Of a stretch of DNA of 64,000 nt, positions 1 through 7,999 are shown piece after piece. The DNA is from Peterkaempfera podocarpi (GTDB taxonomy: Bacteria > Actinomycetota > Actinomycetes > Streptomycetales > Streptomycetaceae). The number at the start of each line of letters is the position of its first letter. Position 1 is the first letter of the stretch. The stretch spans positions 6,696,001 to 6,760,000 of the forward strand of contig NZ_CP162102.1 in the NCBI RefSeq assembly GCF_042466665.1, read 5' to 3'. The notes below the pieces were generated by a model. The model worked only from the letters and a program-made list of their open reading frames with translations, had not been told where the DNA came from and did no database searches. The position numbers and the translations under genes are program-made.

Positions 1-95
1 CCGCGGTGGCGGGTCACCTTGCGGGCTGCGGGACGGCGCGCTGCGGCGGCGTCCGGCTGGGGCGCTGCCCGGTCGGGGGCGGGGGTGGTGGCCAT
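1..95 (-). CDS. Partial gene, N-terminus only
   Basis: Only about the first 31 codons are inside the window. The minus-strand ATG at 95-93 is preceded by a GAAGGA Shine-Dalgarno sequence about 8 nt upstream. The visible protein starts MATTPAPDRAAPQPD, stays rich in Ala and Pro, then turns Arg/Lys-rich just before the window edge. Such a tail is common in front of the first membrane helix of permeases, but no domain is visible and no function can be assigned. Confidence 0.45.
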   Translation of the reverse strand, partial: MATTPAPDRAAPQPDAAAARRPAARKVTRHR

Positions 96-416
96 GGTTT
101 TGCGTCCTTCGGCAGGTGGTGACGCGCGACGGAGGGCGAGTCGCCTCCAGCGCACAGCACTGCGGTGACCTGCGGGGTTCGCAAGGGCATGGGCAGTGAC
201 CTGGCCGGAGGCGCCCGCGCATCCGCATCGGCGGGGATGGCGAGTGGCGGTGGCGCCGGATCGGTGGGGGCTCAGGTCACCCGACAGATGGCGCTGGACA
301 CGCGAAGCAGGTCGACGTGGAGTCGACCGACCAGGGTTGTTCCGGCACCAGACATGGCAAGAGATTCCCATGCGGATCTCGCGCCGGTCCACTACGGTCC
401 GTATGTCGGACAAAAT

Positions 417-434
417 GTCTTCACAATGTGAGAC
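417..434. promoter_or_regulatory. Imperfect palindrome upstream of BrkB gene
   Basis: GTCTTCACAATGTGAGAC pairs as GTCT-t-CACA with TGTG-AGAC, two 8-bp arms with one bulged base. It lies 19-36 bp upstream of the first possible BrkB start, in the 357-bp gap between two divergent genes. The TCACA/TGTGA core resembles operators of IclR-type regulators, which is inference. Nothing else is recognisable between 96 and 452. Confidence 0.35.
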
Positions 435-452
435 GGAGCCTCTGGGGACCCG

Positions 453-1742
453 GTGGGACCACCTGCCCGCGGCGTGAGTACCGGGGCTCTCGCCGGATAC
501 GGTAAGGACGTGCAACCAGCAGGCGAAACCCCCCGGAAGGTCCCCAAGCACCGGGCGAAGGGCACCCGGCGCTCCGGGCGGCGGTACGGGGGTGCCTCAT
601 GGCGTTCCACGGTGTGGGCGCTCATCAAGGAGACCACCAACACCTGCATCGAGTACCGGGTCACCGGGCTGGCGGCCGAGGCGGCCTTCTTCACCCTGCT
701 CTCCATCCCGCCGCTGCTGCTCTGCCTGGCGGGCACCCTCGGCTACCTCGACGACATCCTCGGCGCGGGCACCATCGACAACCTCCAGCAGGACATCATC
801 GACGCGTCCGGCACGGTGCTGTCCCACGAGTCCATCGACCAGATCGTCAGACCCCTGCTGAAGAGCGTCTTCGAGGGCGGCCGCCCGGACCTGATCTCCA
901 TCGGCTTCCTGCTCTCCCTGTGGTCCGGATCGCGGGCGCTGTACATCTTCATCGACACCATCACCGTGATGTACGGCCTCGACGGCAAGCGCGGCATTGT
1001 GGCCACCCGGACGCTCTCCCTGGGCCTCTATCTGGCCGCCCTGGTCATCGGCTCCCTGGTGCTGCCGCTGCTGGTGGCCGGACCCGGCATGGTGGTCGCC
1101 GCACTGCCCCAGATCGCGGGCCTGGTCAACGGGCTCTACTGGCCGGTGGCCATCGTGCTGCTGATCGTCTTCCTCACCACGCTCTACCACCTCTCCGTCC
1201 CGGTCCGCACCCCCTGGCGGGAGGACATCCCCGGCGCCCTGGTCGCCCTGCTGGTCCTGGTGATCTGCAGCGCGCTGCTCCGGGTCTACCTGGTCAGCTC
1301 GGTGGAGGGCCCCACCGTCTACGGCTCGCTGGCCGCGCCCGTGGCCGTACTGCTGTGGATCTTCGTGGTGGCTCTCGCGGTGCTGATCGGCGCAGCCATG
1401 AACACCGCCGTCGACCGGCGCTGGCCCAGCCAGGAGACCGCCGAGGCACGGGCCGCCCATGAACGGGCCGACGAGGAGGCCGCCGCCGCGGTGGTCCGCA
1501 GCGCGGCGGCCCGGCGCGCCGCCGAGCACCGGGACCCCGGCCCCGACCCGGACGACGACGACCTGGGCGGCGACCCGCCCTCGGAGTACCCCGAGCGATG
1601 GGCCGACCTGCTGCCGCCCGGCGATGTGCGGGGCCGCCTCGGCGTAGGACGGCGGGCCCGCAGGCGGCCGCCCCCGCCGCCCCCCGACAGCGACCCGCCG
1701 CCGGCCGGCCGCCCTCCCCTCTTCCGCAACCCCGGCCGCTGA
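453..1742 (+). CDS. YihY/virulence factor BrkB family membrane protein
   Basis: The 429-residue protein belongs to the BrkB/YihY (formerly 'RNase BN') family of integral membrane proteins, whose biochemical role is unsettled. The family core starts near residue 50 with a conserved GLAAEAAFFTLLSIPPLLL helix and contains about six hydrophobic segments up to about residue 310 (last segment VAVLLWIFVVALAVLIGAAMNT). The last ~110 residues form a charged, Asp/Pro/Arg-rich cytoplasmic tail. The start is uncertain: GTG 453 is the first in frame, GTG 474 and GTG 510 are alternatives, and none has a convincing Shine-Dalgarno sequence. A strong terminator follows. Confidence 0.85.
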   Translation: MGPPARGVSTGALAGYGKDVQPAGETPRKVPKHRAKGTRRSGRRYGGASWRSTVWALIKETTNTCIEYRVTGLAAEAAFFTLLSIPPLLLCLAGTLGYLDDILGAGTIDNLQQDIIDASGTVLSHESIDQIVRPLLKSVFEGGRPDLISIGFLLSLWSGSRALYIFIDTITVMYGLDGKRGIVATRTLSLGLYLAALVIGSLVLPLLVAGPGMVVAALPQIAGLVNGLYWPVAIVLLIVFLTTLYHLSVPVRTPWREDIPGALVALLVLVICSALLRVYLVSSVEGPTVYGSLAAPVAVLLWIFVVALAVLIGAAMNTAVDRRWPSQETAEARAAHERADEEAAAAVVRSAAARRAAEHRDPGPDPDDDDLGGDPPSEYPERWADLLPPGDVRGRLGVGRRARRRPPPPPPDSDPPPAGRPPLFRNPGR

Positions 1743-1744
1743 GA

Positions 1745-1784
1745 CCGCGCGGACCGCCCCGGTGACCAGGGGCGGTCCGCGCGG
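1745..1784 (+). terminator. Rho-independent-type hairpin after BrkB gene
   Basis: A perfect 16-bp stem (1745-1760 with 1769-1784; arm CCGCGCGGACCGCCCC) closes an 8-nt loop directly after the stop codon. There is no U tract, as is usual in high-GC actinobacteria. Confidence 0.75.
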
Positions 1785-1867
1785 CCGCGATGCCGTCGGC
1801 GCAGCTCGAAAAGGGGATGCGCGGGGGAGCGGGGGGTGCATAAACTCCGGTCGTCGCGTTGCCCGGT

Positions 1868-1903
1868 GGCCCGGACGGCGTCGAGATACGCGTATCCCGG
1901 GCC
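1868..1903. promoter_or_regulatory. Nested inverted repeat ahead of small ORF/rsgA
   Basis: A perfect 12-bp palindrome GATACGCGTATC (1885-1896) sits inside a second inverted repeat, GGCCCGG (1868-1874) with CCGGGCC (1897-1903). The site is 28-63 bp upstream of the small ORF at 1931, so it could be an operator or a leader hairpin. No matching regulator is recognised. Confidence 0.35.
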
Positions 1904-1930
1904 GGTGAGAAGAGACAGGAGGTGGGCCCC

Positions 1931-2002
1931 ATGACCGTCTTCCCGGTCACGGCTGCCCTGCGCAGCCCCCAGCGCTCGTACCTCCCCCCGGTCGCCGTCT
2001 GA
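1931..2002 (+). CDS. Small ORF (23 aa), possible leader peptide
   Basis: The ATG is preceded by a strong Shine-Dalgarno sequence (ACAGGAGGTG, 6-nt gap). The ORF encodes MTVFPVTAALRSPQRSYLPP plus three residues and stops 52 bp before rsgA. No family is recognised. There is no run of one amino acid of the kind seen in attenuation peptides. It may be a translated leader of the rsgA transcript or a spurious ORF. The good ribosome site and the palindrome just upstream are the only support. Confidence 0.4.
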   Translation: MTVFPVTAALRSPQRSYLPPVAV

Positions 2003-2054
2003 AGCGTTCACCGCTGCCCGACCGGGATCCACTCTTCCCGAAGGGCCTTCTGCG

Positions 2055-3152
2055 TTGACCGACGCGACCCCTGTACAGCACCCCCTGGCCGGACACGGCT
2101 GGACCTCCGAGCTCGACGAGCTCTTCACCCCCCACCGCGAGGCCGGGCTGCTTCCCGGCCGCATCGCCAGGGTCGACCGCGGCCGTTGCGATGTGATCAC
2201 CGCCGACCCCGACCCCGGCACCGGCGCCCTGCGCACCCTGCGCGCCGACACCTCTGCCGTGAGCGACCCCGACCCGGTGCGCTGTCCCTGCACCGGTGAC
2301 TGGGCGGCGGTGGACCCCACCGGTCCGCTGCCCGTCCTGCGGGCCCTGCTGCCCCGCTCCACGGCCATCGTCCGCACCAATGCCAGCCGGCGGTCCGAGG
2401 GGCAGGTGCTGGCCGCCAATGTGGACACCGTTCTAATCGCCGTCTCCCTGGCATCCGATCCCGACCTGGGCCGGGTCGAGCGGTTCCTCGCCCTGGCCTG
2501 GGAGAGCGGGGCCCAGCCCCTGGTGGTGCTCACCAAGGCCGACCTGGCCGGCGACGCGGAGCACATCCGGGAGGACGTCGAGGCGGCGGCCCCCGGCGCC
2601 ACGGTTCTTGTGGTCTCCGCTGCGACCGGCGAGAACATCGATGTACTGGCAGCCTGCCTGGGCAGCACCACCGCCCTGATCGGGCAGTCCGGCGCGGGCA
2701 AGTCCACCCTCACCAACGCCCTGGCAGGCGCCGAGGTGATGGCCGTGCAGCACGTCCGGGACAGCGACGGCAAGGGCCGCCACACCACCACCACCCGGGA
2801 GCTGATCCCGCTGCCGGGCGGCGGTGTGCTGATCGACACCCCGGGGCTGCGCGGCGTCGGCCTCTACGGCGGCGCCGAGGGGCTGGCTGGTGCCTTCTCC
2901 GACATCGAGGAGCTGGCCGCCCGCTGCCGGTTCGACGACTGCATGCATCGCACCGAGCCCGGCTGCGCGGTCAGCGCCGCCCTGGAGGACGGCACGCTGC
3001 CGCACCGCCGGATGGACAGCTATCTCAAGCTCCAGCGGGAGAACGCCTGGATGGAGGCGCGCAGTGACGCCCGGGTCGCCGCCGAGCGGCGCCGCCGGTG
3101 GAAGACGGTCCAGAAGTCCGTGCGGGACGCGGGGGTGATCCGCCGCCGCTGA
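2055..3152 (+). CDS. rsgA: Ribosome small subunit-dependent GTPase A
   Basis: RsgA (YjeQ) is a cytoplasmic circularly permuted GTPase that acts late in 30S subunit maturation. The 365-residue protein shows an N-terminal OB-like region (to about residue 110), the G4 motif TKAD, the P-loop GQSGAGKST, a TTTR switch, DTPGLRG (G3), and the C-terminal zinc finger built from CRFDDCMHRTEPGC (Cys-Cys-His-Cys). The permuted G4-G1-G3 order is diagnostic. The start is TTG at 2055, with a GAAGGG element 11 nt upstream. It is slightly longer than many homologues because of its N-terminal extension. Confidence 0.95.
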   Translation: MTDATPVQHPLAGHGWTSELDELFTPHREAGLLPGRIARVDRGRCDVITADPDPGTGALRTLRADTSAVSDPDPVRCPCTGDWAAVDPTGPLPVLRALLPRSTAIVRTNASRRSEGQVLAANVDTVLIAVSLASDPDLGRVERFLALAWESGAQPLVVLTKADLAGDAEHIREDVEAAAPGATVLVVSAATGENIDVLAACLGSTTALIGQSGAGKSTLTNALAGAEVMAVQHVRDSDGKGRHTTTTRELIPLPGGGVLIDTPGLRGVGLYGGAEGLAGAFSDIEELAARCRFDDCMHRTEPGCAVSAALEDGTLPHRRMDSYLKLQRENAWMEARSDARVAAERRRRWKTVQKSVRDAGVIRRR

Positions 3153-3173
3153 GCCGGCCTGCCGCAGACGGCA

Positions 3174-3226
3174 CACCGCCGTACGGCCTCCCCGGGGTCA
3201 GGTGCCGGGGAGGCCGTACGGCGGTG
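3174..3226. terminator. Strong bidirectional terminator rsgA / small gene
   Basis: A perfect 22-bp stem (3174-3195 with 3205-3226) closes a 9-nt loop. It lies between two convergent genes and can serve both strands. Confidence 0.85.
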
Positions 3227-3248
3227 CACGGAGCGGGGCCGGTGCCCC

Positions 3249-3365
3249 CTAGGGGCGCCGGCGCAGCCGGGCCGGGAGCTTCTCGCCCTCGTTCCAGAGC
3301 GTGAAGACAACACTCGCGAGACCCAGGGCCACGATGACGATGCCCAGGATGACGACGCCGATCAT
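3249..3365 (-). CDS. Single-pass membrane peptide (38 aa)
   Basis: The ATG at 3365 has a GGAGG Shine-Dalgarno sequence 7 nt upstream. The peptide starts MIGVVILGIVIVALGLASVV, a single membrane helix, followed by a short polar tail ending KLPARLRRRP. Small proteins of this type occur in many Streptomyces genomes without known function. The upstream 169 bp (3366-3534) contains an AT-rich ATATGTACG element that could be its -10 region. Confidence 0.6.
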   Translation of the reverse strand: MIGVVILGIVIVALGLASVVFTLWNEGEKLPARLRRRP

Positions 3366-3534
3366 GGCGCGACCTCCGGTCGACGGTTGGACGGTCCGAC
3401 CGCAGGGCGGCCTTCGTACATATCTCGGATGTGCCCCTGTGTCCCGGCCTTCACACTCTCCTCCGCCATCCTTCACCCCAGACTGATCGGAACTCAGTTC
3501 TGCTGTGCCGCAGGTCCGGCGCCCCGGCGGGGCG

Positions 3535-4389
3535 TCAGACGGGAACGGCGGTGAGCGCCCGGGCGAGCTCGCGGAGCTGCCGGCCGTCACCGTCGTCCAG
3601 CGGCAGATGGAACAGCATCCGGGCCAGGCCGGACCGCGCGTACTCCTCCAGCAGCCCCGGCAGCCGACGGGCGCCGACCTGGAGCAGCGTCAGCCGCCCG
3701 TACGGTGTGCAGGACGGCTCCAGCTCCGCATCGGCGGTGGAGACCGCCAGGGTGAGCTGCATGGTGCACGGCAGGGTGCCCGCCTCCGGGCAGAGGCCGG
3801 GCAGTGCACCGGGGACGCCCTCGGGCGGCAGATGGTTGGTCATCCAGCCGTCGGCCAGCGGGGCCAGCTCCCGCAGCGCATGCGGATCACCGCTGGCCAG
3901 CAGCAGCGGCGGCGGGGCCGTGCCGGGGGCGGGGTCGAAGCGGACCCCGTCGGGCAGGGTGCGGGAGCGGCCCGTCAGAAGGTCGTCCAGCACTCTGACC
4001 GACTCCACGAACTGCGCCCTGCGCTGGTCGCGGTCCAGCCCGTAGACCGCGTTCACCCGCGCCCTGACGCCGGCTCCCACCCCCACCACCAGGCGGTTGC
4101 CGGAGAGGCTCTGCAGCGTCGCCACCGCCTGCGCCAGAGTGATCGGACGGCGGTAGCTGAGGCACAGCACCGCCGTGCCCACCTCCTCGAAGGGGACCCC
4201 GCGGCCCAGCACATGGCCCAGCAGTGCCACCGGGTCAAAACCGGCCCCGCGGTCGCCCGGGACGTTCTCCAGCAGCGGTATGTCACGCACCCATACACCG
4301 GAGAAGCCCAGGTCGGCGAGGAGCAGGATGCGGCCCAGCGGATCGGTCCACGGATCGTCGTAGAGCGGCAGCACCACACCCGTCCTCAT
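3535..4389 (-). CDS. LLM-class (luciferase-like) oxidoreductase
   Basis: The 284-residue protein is a member of the bacterial luciferase-like monooxygenase superfamily, which uses FMN or, often in actinobacteria, F420. The N-terminal strand MRTGVVLPL, the LSGNRLVVGVGAG motif (about residue 100) and the C-terminal barrel pattern support the call. The substrate cannot be read from sequence. It starts with ATG inside the ribD stop codon (ATGA overlap, 4386-4389), so the two are translationally coupled. The pairing suggests its substrate or cofactor is linked to riboflavin-type chemistry (inference). Confidence 0.85.
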   Translation of the reverse strand: MRTGVVLPLYDDPWTDPLGRILLLADLGFSGVWVRDIPLLENVPGDRGAGFDPVALLGHVLGRGVPFEEVGTAVLCLSYRRPITLAQAVATLQSLSGNRLVVGVGAGVRARVNAVYGLDRDQRRAQFVESVRVLDDLLTGRSRTLPDGVRFDPAPGTAPPPLLLASGDPHALRELAPLADGWMTNHLPPEGVPGALPGLCPEAGTLPCTMQLTLAVSTADAELEPSCTPYGRLTLLQVGARRLPGLLEEYARSGLARMLFHLPLDDGDGRQLRELARALTAVPV

Positions 4390-5546
4390 CGCGCCACCGC
4401 CCCGCTCCCGGCCGCGGCGGCCACCGGAGCAGCGGAGGGGACCGCCGCCGGCACCGGCGTGGCACTGATCCGCAGATCAGCTCCGAGCCGCGTCACCGCA
4501 CCGAACACGAACCTGGCCGCCGCACCCACCGACGGCATCGCCGCCGAGGCCAGCGAGGACGGACCGGCCCCCAGTACCGAGGGCGCCAGATAGCCGACCA
4601 CCTCGTCGACCAGACCCGCCTCCAGCAGCGCCCCCGCCAGCGTCGGACCGCCCTCGGCGAGGACCGAGCGGACGCCGCGCACGTACAGCTCCCGCAGCAG
4701 CACACCGAGGTCCACGCCCCGGCCCTGCGGTCCGCGGGGGACCGCCAGCACCTCGACCTCCGCGGGCAGCCCGGCCGCCGAGTCCGGCTCGGCCACGGCC
4801 AGCAGCGTGGGCGCCGAGCCGTCCCAGATCCGGGCGGCCGCGGGCAGCCCGCGGGCCGAAGAGGCGGCCACCACCCGCAGCGGCGGCCGGCCGACCACCC
4901 CGTGCCGCAGGTCGAGCGAGGGGTCGTCGGTGCGCAGCGTGCCGGCACCGACCAGCACGGCGTCATGCGCGGCCCGCAGCCGGTGGGCGTCCCGCCGGGC
5001 CTCCTCGCCGGTGACCCACCGGGAGCTGCCGTCGGCCGCCGCCACCCGGCCGTCCAGAGTGGCGCCGTACTTCCAGGTGACGAACGGGCGGTGGCGGGCC
5101 GTGGCCAGCAGCCAGTGCCGATTGCCCCGGGCGGCCTCCTCGGCCAGCACCCCGCCCACCACCTCCAGACCGGCCGCCCGCAGCGTCCGCCCACCGCCGG
5201 ACGCCGCGGGGTTCGCGTCGGGCACCGCGTACACCACCCTGCGGATCCCGGCCGCGATCAGTGCCCGGCTGCAGGGTCCGGTGCGGCCGCTGTGGTCGCA
5301 GGGTTCCAGGGTGACGACCGCGGTGCCGCCCGAGGCGGCGGCACCGGCCGCACGCAGCGCCGCCACCTCCGCGTGCGGACCGCCCGCACGGTGGTGCAGT
5401 CCCTCGCCGGCGATGGAGCCGTCGGCGGCGAGGATCACACAGCCCACCACCGGGTTGGGGCTGGTGCCGCCGAGACCCAGGGCGGCCAGTGCGACGGCAC
5501 GCCGCATCGCGGCCTCCTCCGCGGCGGTGGCCCGCCCGGGGGTCAC
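4386..5546 (-). CDS. ribD: Bifunctional pyrimidine deaminase/reductase RibD
   Basis: RibD converts the GTP cyclohydrolase II product by deamination and then NADPH-dependent reduction, the second and third steps of riboflavin formation. The deaminase half (residues ~10-150) carries TSPNPVVGCV, the zinc ligands in HAEV and PCDHSGRTGPC, and the catalytic Glu after His. The reductase half starts near RPFVTWKYGATLDGRVA and has GAGTLRTDDPSL. The 386-residue length is typical. The start is GTG 5546 with a weak ribosome site. It is transcribed from the same strand as the adjacent broken ribA and overlaps the LLM gene. It may be a second, pathway-specific copy rather than the housekeeping ribD, since no ribE/ribB/ribH is nearby. 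Confidence 0.92.
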   Translation of the reverse strand: MTPGRATAAEEAAMRRAVALAALGLGGTSPNPVVGCVILAADGSIAGEGLHHRAGGPHAEVAALRAAGAAASGGTAVVTLEPCDHSGRTGPCSRALIAAGIRRVVYAVPDANPAASGGGRTLRAAGLEVVGGVLAEEAARGNRHWLLATARHRPFVTWKYGATLDGRVAAADGSSRWVTGEEARRDAHRLRAAHDAVLVGAGTLRTDDPSLDLRHGVVGRPPLRVVAASSARGLPAAARIWDGSAPTLLAVAEPDSAAGLPAEVEVLAVPRGPQGRGVDLGVLLRELYVRGVRSVLAEGGPTLAGALLEAGLVDEVVGYLAPSVLGAGPSSLASAAMPSVGAAARFVFGAVTRLGADLRISATPVPAAVPSAAPVAAAAGSGAVAR

Positions 5547-5636
5547 CGGGCCACCGCCGTGGTGGGCATGCGCGGACAGGGAGTGATCATGAGTGCACTC
5601 ATCGGCTGATCGGCCTTTCGATGGGGGAGGGGCCGC

Positions 5637-6325
<689 letters not shown>

Positions 6326-6369
6326 CTCCACGCTCCTTCTGGGGCAGCCGGGCACGGCTCGGTGCCGTG

Positions 6370-6396
6370 CCAGGTGTTCGTATACGGTGCACCTGG
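6370..6396. promoter_or_regulatory. Palindromic operator candidate, ribA/GT2 divergent region
   Basis: CCAGGTG (6370-6376) and CACCTGG (6390-6396) flank a perfect CGTATACG core (6379-6386), giving a 27-bp imperfect palindrome 45-71 bp upstream of ribA. The 393-bp divergent gap (6326-6718) otherwise holds only a GC-rich hairpin (GGCACGG with CCGTGCC) and no FMN riboswitch. A shared regulator for both transcripts is possible. Confidence 0.45.
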
Positions 6397-6718
6397 GTAA
6401 ACGGAATGGGGCGCGACCCAGGGAAATCTGCCGGCACCGGTCTTCGGTTCCGGGGAGTGGGGAATCGTCGCGCGCCGGGCCGGATTCCACCCCGGGCGCC
6501 GAGGCGAGGCCTTGGCCCGCCGACGACCGCATGAACCTAGAAACGGCTCATTGAACTCCACTGGAGCGGCACTCGAATGCATTTCGGGGATTCCTAGGCG
6601 ACTGTTGTCAGTGTCCGACCCGGCGGATACAGTCGAAATTCACCGCTGAGCCGGACGCGTCGGTCGGAGGCGGGGAACGCCGGATCACCAGAACCTCCTC
6701 ACTCAGCGGAGAATTCGT

Positions 6719-7999
6719 ATGCGGACACCGCCGCCGCTCATTTCTGTGGTCATCCCGACGTACAACCGCGCCGGCCTGCTGCGCCGCACGCTGGACTCCG
6801 TCGCCGCCCAGCGCCTGCCGGCCGGCACCCTGGAGGCGGTGGTCGCGGACGACGGCTCCTCGGACGCCACCCGCGAGGTGGTCCGGGAGTTCGAGGGCAG
6901 ACTCCCGGTCACGTACCACTTCCAGCCCGACGAGGGGTACGGAGTGGCCCGCGCCCGCAACGCCGGAGCCGCGCTGGCCGCAGCCCCGCTGCTGCTCTTC
7001 CTGGACACCGGTGCACTGCTCGGCCCCGACTCGGTAGGCGCGCACCTGGCAGCCCACGGCCCCGCCCCGCACCCGCCCGGGCCCGGCCGGGTGGCCCTCG
7101 GCTACACCTACGGCTACAACCCCAGGCACCCCTACCCCGGCCTCGCCGAGGCGCTGGAGCGCCGCGCCCCCGAGGAGGTGGTGCGGCTCTTCGGCGACGA
7201 CCCCCGCTTCCGCGACCTGCGCCACCAGGAGCTCAGCGAGGTCGGGTTCGACCCGGAGCGGCTCAACACCCCCTGGATGTTCTTCTGGACCCTCAACCTG
7301 TCGCTGCGCACCGCCGACTTCCGTGCAGTCGGCGGCTTTGACGAGGGGTTCCGCAGCTGGGGCGGCGAGGACCTGGAGCTCGGCTACCGACTCCACCGCC
7401 ATGGCACGGCCATGGCGCTGCTGAGGGACGGCTGGGCCGTCGAGTCCCCCCACGAGCGGGACATGGACGCCAACTCGCTGAGCAACCAACGCAACGCCGC
7501 GCTGCTCCTGGAACGCCACCCGGACCCGGTGATGGAGCTCTACTGGGCCATGTACTCCCGCGGGCGCTTCGACCCGCCGCTGGAGTACGAGTACAGCCGG
7601 GTGCTGGCGGCCGCGGCCCGTACCCGCGGCGACGACCTCGCCGACCAGATCCGCGCCGCCTGCGCTCCCGTGCTCTCCGCCGACCCCGCGCGGCCGCCGC
7701 GGATCGCCGTGCTGGGTGCGGGCGCGGCCGCACCTTCCGAACTGCCCGGCGGGGCCGACTGGACCCTGCTCGACTACGACAGCGCCCCCGCGGCCCCGGG
7801 CGGGCGGCACGCCCTCGGACTGCGCACCGGTCTGCCGGGCGACTCCTTCGACCTGGTGGTGATCACCTCCCGCTACCGCGATCTGTGGGAGCGCTGGGGC
7901 GAGGACCTGCTCACCGAGGCGCGGCGCCTCGCTCCCGAGGTTGCGGTGCCCTTCCTCGGGACGCCCGCGGCCACCGCCGGGCGGCGGAGCGGGGCGTGA
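6719..7999 (+). CDS. Family 2 glycosyltransferase
   Basis: The GT-A glycosyltransferase starts ISVVIPTYNRAGLLRRTLDS and has the nucleotide-binding VVADDGSSDAT (about residue 42). The usual DxD position reads FLDTG, and a galactosyltransferase-type C motif GGFDEGFRSWGGEDLELGYR lies near residue 205. The last ~100 residues look like a separate Rossmann-like segment (IAVLGAG, then FDLVVITSRYRDLWERWG). The protein is cytosolic, with no signal peptide. It is the first gene of a three-gene unit; its stop overlaps the transporter start (GTGA). The sugar and acceptor are unknown. Confidence 0.85.
   Translation: MRTPPPLISVVIPTYNRAGLLRRTLDSVAAQRLPAGTLEAVVADDGSSDATREVVREFEGRLPVTYHFQPDEGYGVARARNAGAALAAAPLLLFLDTGALLGPDSVGAHLAAHGPAPHPPGPGRVALGYTYGYNPRHPYPGLAEALERRAPEEVVRLFGDDPRFRDLRHQELSEVGFDPERLNTPWMFFWTLNLSLRTADFRAVGGFDEGFRSWGGEDLELGYRLHRHGTAMALLRDGWAVESPHERDMDANSLSNQRNAALLLERHPDPVMELYWAMYSRGRFDPPLEYEYSRVLAAAARTRGDDLADQIRAACAPVLSADPARPPRIAVLGAGAAAPSELPGGADWTLLDYDSAPAAPGGRHALGLRTGLPGDSFDLVVITSRYRDLWERWGEDLLTEARRLAPEVAVPFLGTPAATAGRRSGA

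Noticed and set aside
597..2839. Long open frames on the minus strand opposite the BrkB and rsgA genes
   Set aside because: They are complementary to well-supported plus-strand genes, have low-complexity Arg/Gly/Pro composition and no family motifs; typical GC-rich shadow frames.
6326..6718. FMN riboswitch upstream of ribA
   Set aside because: I looked for the conserved RFN-element segments on the minus strand and found none; only a short hairpin and a palindrome are present.
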